Source: Candidatus Hydrogenedentota bacterium
GTDB taxonomy: Bacteria; Hydrogenedentota; Hydrogenedentia; Hydrogenedentales; SLHB01
Assembly (NCBI GenBank): GCA_007130675.1
Contig: SLSB01000221.1
Location: 1-7,269, forward strand
Length of the DNA stretch: 7,269 bases
Direction of reading: 5' to 3'
Of this stretch, positions 5,239-7,269 are shown in pieces (positions within the stretch are counted from its first letter, which is position 1; each line of letters opens with the position of its first letter). The notes beneath the pieces are model-generated. The model saw only the letters and a program-made list of their open reading frames with translations. It made no database searches and was not told the DNA's origin. The translations under genes were made by a program, and so were the position numbers.

Positions 5239-7269
5239 CTACTGCTTGCCTCGGATTTCGTAGGCTGTGGCGTGGGCCTCTTTCACATATTCAAGGAACT
5301 TCTCATGAGGCACATCGACGCCACTTACCAGACCGATGCTGTAGTTCTCGCCGTCGAGCGAACGGCCCGTGAGGGGCTGGTCCGGGTATTGGAACCAATG
5401 AGCGCCCACGAATACCGGATGCTCGGCAATGCTTCTCACGTACTGGGCATACAGCCGGCCGCGGTGGTCCTGATCGTCCGCGGCCTGCAGCCCGGTGTGA
5501 AACATGCCGCGGTCGAGGGCGCCGAAATGAAACTCGCCGATGATGGCCGGTTTGTCGAGGTCGCCTAACACGGCCGGCGGCACCATGGGCAAGTAGAAGT
5601 TGATGCTGACGACGTCCACCACGTCCGCACAGGCCTCGAGTACCGGTCTCGGGCAGTAGAACGGCGTGAACCGGCAACCCAGGTAGAGCTGATTGGGTGC
5701 ATACCTCTCGAGGGCGTCGGCGATGGTTTTGAAATAGTGATGGCCGAATGCGTACTCGAATTCGTCGGCATCGAGCTTGCTAGCTTCGGTTGGCTCGACC
5801 GGCAGGCGCACCTCATCCCACGATTCCGCGGTGATGCCCCATGCCGCATTCAGGGCCTCGATGGTTTCGTACTTCTCCTGCAGGCGCTCGATGAAAACCA
5901 CGCGCGCGGGCTGGTCAGGCGGACACGCCAGCGTCGAGGCCGCAATGTCCACCCATGACATCTCGTTGTCGACGAAATAGCCCACCACCAGCGGGTTGTC
6001 GGCGAACGGCGCCGCCGCACGCTGAATATTGTTGTCGACGCGCTCGGGGAAGCCCGGGTCGAACACGTCCATCATTTGCCCCCAGTATCCCCCGCTGGCT
6101 TCGAGCATACGGCCCCCACGGGTGCCTGCGGTCACGGTAAACGGCAAGGTGCTCTCCTCGAGGACCTCCCGGCGCGACCAATTCGCCACGGTGTTGAACC
6201 CCCAGGCACGGAGACGCTTGAGTGCCAGGCTGCGGAAGGCCGGTTGCCAGTCCTCGCCGTGTTTGCGTTTCTGGTTCAAGGCATAGAAACCCAGCGTCTC
6301 GCCTGTTCCGCCGATCGGATCGGCCATGATAAATGAGCTCGAACGGCCCAGAAACTCGCCGAATGGGCCGTCCTTTTCGGGAATCCACTCGAACCAATCC
6401 TCTCGTCCGGTGATAAACGTAACGTCTCCGGGGTAGATACAATTGACGCCCCACGACAGAAACAGCCGTCCCTCGGGGGTTACCAGCCACCACTTGCCGT
6501 TGTATTTCTCGGTGCGGAACCAGCCGGTCGCCTCGAGCTGGGGCCCGTCCGCCCACCCGCCGAGCCGGTCGTGCTGTGGAAGCGCGGGCGCGGACTCGAG
6601 TTCGGCCAGTTCCTGCTCATGCCGGATCTGCAGGTCTTCCTCGTCATACACCTTGCCCGGCCATTCCTCGTGGGCGAATTGCCCGAACCGATCAACAAAC
6701 GGCAGGGGCACCGCATGGGCGACGGGGCTGTCTTCCTCGAACGTCAGGAGATTGTCGAACAGTAAAGGCAACTCGCGCCCGGGATTCCGCACCACGAGAG
6801 TGATGCTCGAGACCGTGACGAGCCGCTCGACGGTCGTAATCCCCGGCAAGGTCCGCGCGACCGGGCCCATCACAGGGATTCCGTGCATTCCCCAATAGGG
6901 TCCCCGCCCTTCGTTGCTGAAATACACGCGCACCCATTCCTGTTCGCCGGGCGGGATGGTCATCTTGCCATCCATGGTGCGCGGCAACTCCGCCGCCGTG
7001 TTGCCGAAAACGGTCATCTCGACCTCGACAGAGGTGTCGTTGGGATTGGTCACCGCGACGGCGACGCCGGCGGCGCCCGCCCAGTTCCAGCCTGTTTCAG
7101 GACCGCGTATGACGAGCGTGGGCCGGCTGGTGTCGTCAAACACCGTTTCGAGCATACCTCCAGGGCCCTCGGATTCGTGCACAATCCGGCACGTGGCATC
7201 CCTGGTCTCGACGCGGGCCAATGCTTCCGCCCTGTCAAACGCTTCGACGACAGTGGCGCCCTCGATAGA
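5239..7269 (-). CDS. GH50 beta-agarase-like glycoside hydrolase, 5' partial
   Basis: The frame stays open to the right edge. The TTG at 7221 is better read as an internal leucine, with 16 more codons before the window ends, giving 676 visible residues. Counting from the edge, residues ~20-190 are beta-rich (LVIRGPETGWNW, VAVAVTNPND), like the carbohydrate-binding-type N-domain of GH50 enzymes. Residues ~245-670 form the TIM barrel: WFRTEKYNGKWWLVTPEG, LFLSWGVNCIYPGD, LRAWGFNTVANWS. Two glutamates sit at the end of barrel strands as in clan GH-A: Glu436 in GYFVDNEMSW (acid/base, codon 5962-5964) and Glu579 in IIGEFHFGALDRG (nucleophile, codon 5533-5535). GH50 enzymes cleave agarose, often in an exo manner; this substrate is a family-level guess, and relatives outside marine agar degraders are common. 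A signal peptide would be outside the window. It faces the cassette in the opposite direction and ends 158 bases from it. Confidence 0.8.
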   Translation of the reverse strand, partial: SIEGATVVEAFDRAEALARVETRDATCRIVHESEGPGGMLETVFDDTSRPTLVIRGPETGWNWAGAAGVAVAVTNPNDTSVEVEMTVFGNTAAELPRTMDGKMTIPPGEQEWVRVYFSNEGRGPYWGMHGIPVMGPVARTLPGITTVERLVTVSSITLVVRNPGRELPLLFDNLLTFEEDSPVAHAVPLPFVDRFGQFAHEEWPGKVYDEEDLQIRHEQELAELESAPALPQHDRLGGWADGPQLEATGWFRTEKYNGKWWLVTPEGRLFLSWGVNCIYPGDVTFITGREDWFEWIPEKDGPFGEFLGRSSSFIMADPIGGTGETLGFYALNQKRKHGEDWQPAFRSLALKRLRAWGFNTVANWSRREVLEESTLPFTVTAGTRGGRMLEASGGYWGQMMDVFDPGFPERVDNNIQRAAAPFADNPLVVGYFVDNEMSWVDIAASTLACPPDQPARVVFIERLQEKYETIEALNAAWGITAESWDEVRLPVEPTEASKLDADEFEYAFGHHYFKTIADALERYAPNQLYLGCRFTPFYCPRPVLEACADVVDVVSINFYLPMVPPAVLGDLDKPAIIGEFHFGALDRGMFHTGLQAADDQDHRGRLYAQYVRSIAEHPVFVGAHWFQYPDQPLTGRSLDGENYSIGLVSGVDVPHEKFLEYVKEAHATAYEIRGKQ

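Noticed and set aside
5227..5568. 113-codon + strand open frame
   Set aside because: It is antisense to the C-terminal barrel of the GH50-like enzyme, including its nucleophile motif, and has no domain signal.
7219..7221. TTG as the start of the agarase-like gene
   Set aside because: The frame continues open to the window edge, there is no ribosome binding site before it and the exported family would need a signal peptide further upstream.

Overview
The window is GC-rich bacterial DNA with tightly packed, mostly C/G-ending codons. The gene content (a GH32-like beta-propeller protein, a secreted Asp-box sialidase-type protein and a GH50 agarase-like enzyme) resembles glycan-degrading environmental bacteria such as Planctomycetota, Lentisphaerota, Verrucomicrobiota or Hydrogenedentota. 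There is no rRNA, tRNA or taxonomic marker gene here, so this placement is inference from gene families only. No CRISPR array, tRNA, rRNA, transposase gene or origin was seen.

Layout. Positions 2-1129 (+) hold the 3' part of a glycoside-hydrolase-like beta-propeller gene that enters from the left edge. A 158-base spacer carries a short 10-bp-periodic repeat and a strong stem-loop. Positions 1288-2436 (+) encode an exported protein with four Asp boxes (sialidase/BNR superfamily). Positions 2437-2726 are a 290-base non-coding stretch rich in palindromes, including a perfect 20-bp inverted repeat. Then come three co-directional genes: a 126-aa protein loosely resembling DUF4258/BECR-fold toxins (2727-3107), a 130-aa YtfP/gamma-glutamylcyclotransferase-fold protein lacking the usual catalytic glutamate (3203-3595), and a 492-aa HIRAN + ARPP-1 fusion (3602-5080). 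A 158-base convergent spacer with weak hairpins follows. Positions 5239-7269 (-) encode a GH50 agarase-like enzyme whose 5' end runs off the right edge.

How the parts fit. The outer genes look like polysaccharide catabolism: a propeller glycosidase, a sialidase-like exo-enzyme and an agarase-like TIM-barrel enzyme. The middle three genes have nothing to do with sugar polymers. HIRAN domains bind DNA ends in known proteins, and ARPP-1 is an uncharacterised domain predicted from gene context to take part in NAD/ADP-ribose-linked systems. Together with a toxin-like small protein and a GGCT-fold protein with an altered active site, they form a compact accessory cassette of unknown role between carbohydrate genes. 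This is the most interesting part of the window, but the idea of a single system rests on gene order and domain content only.
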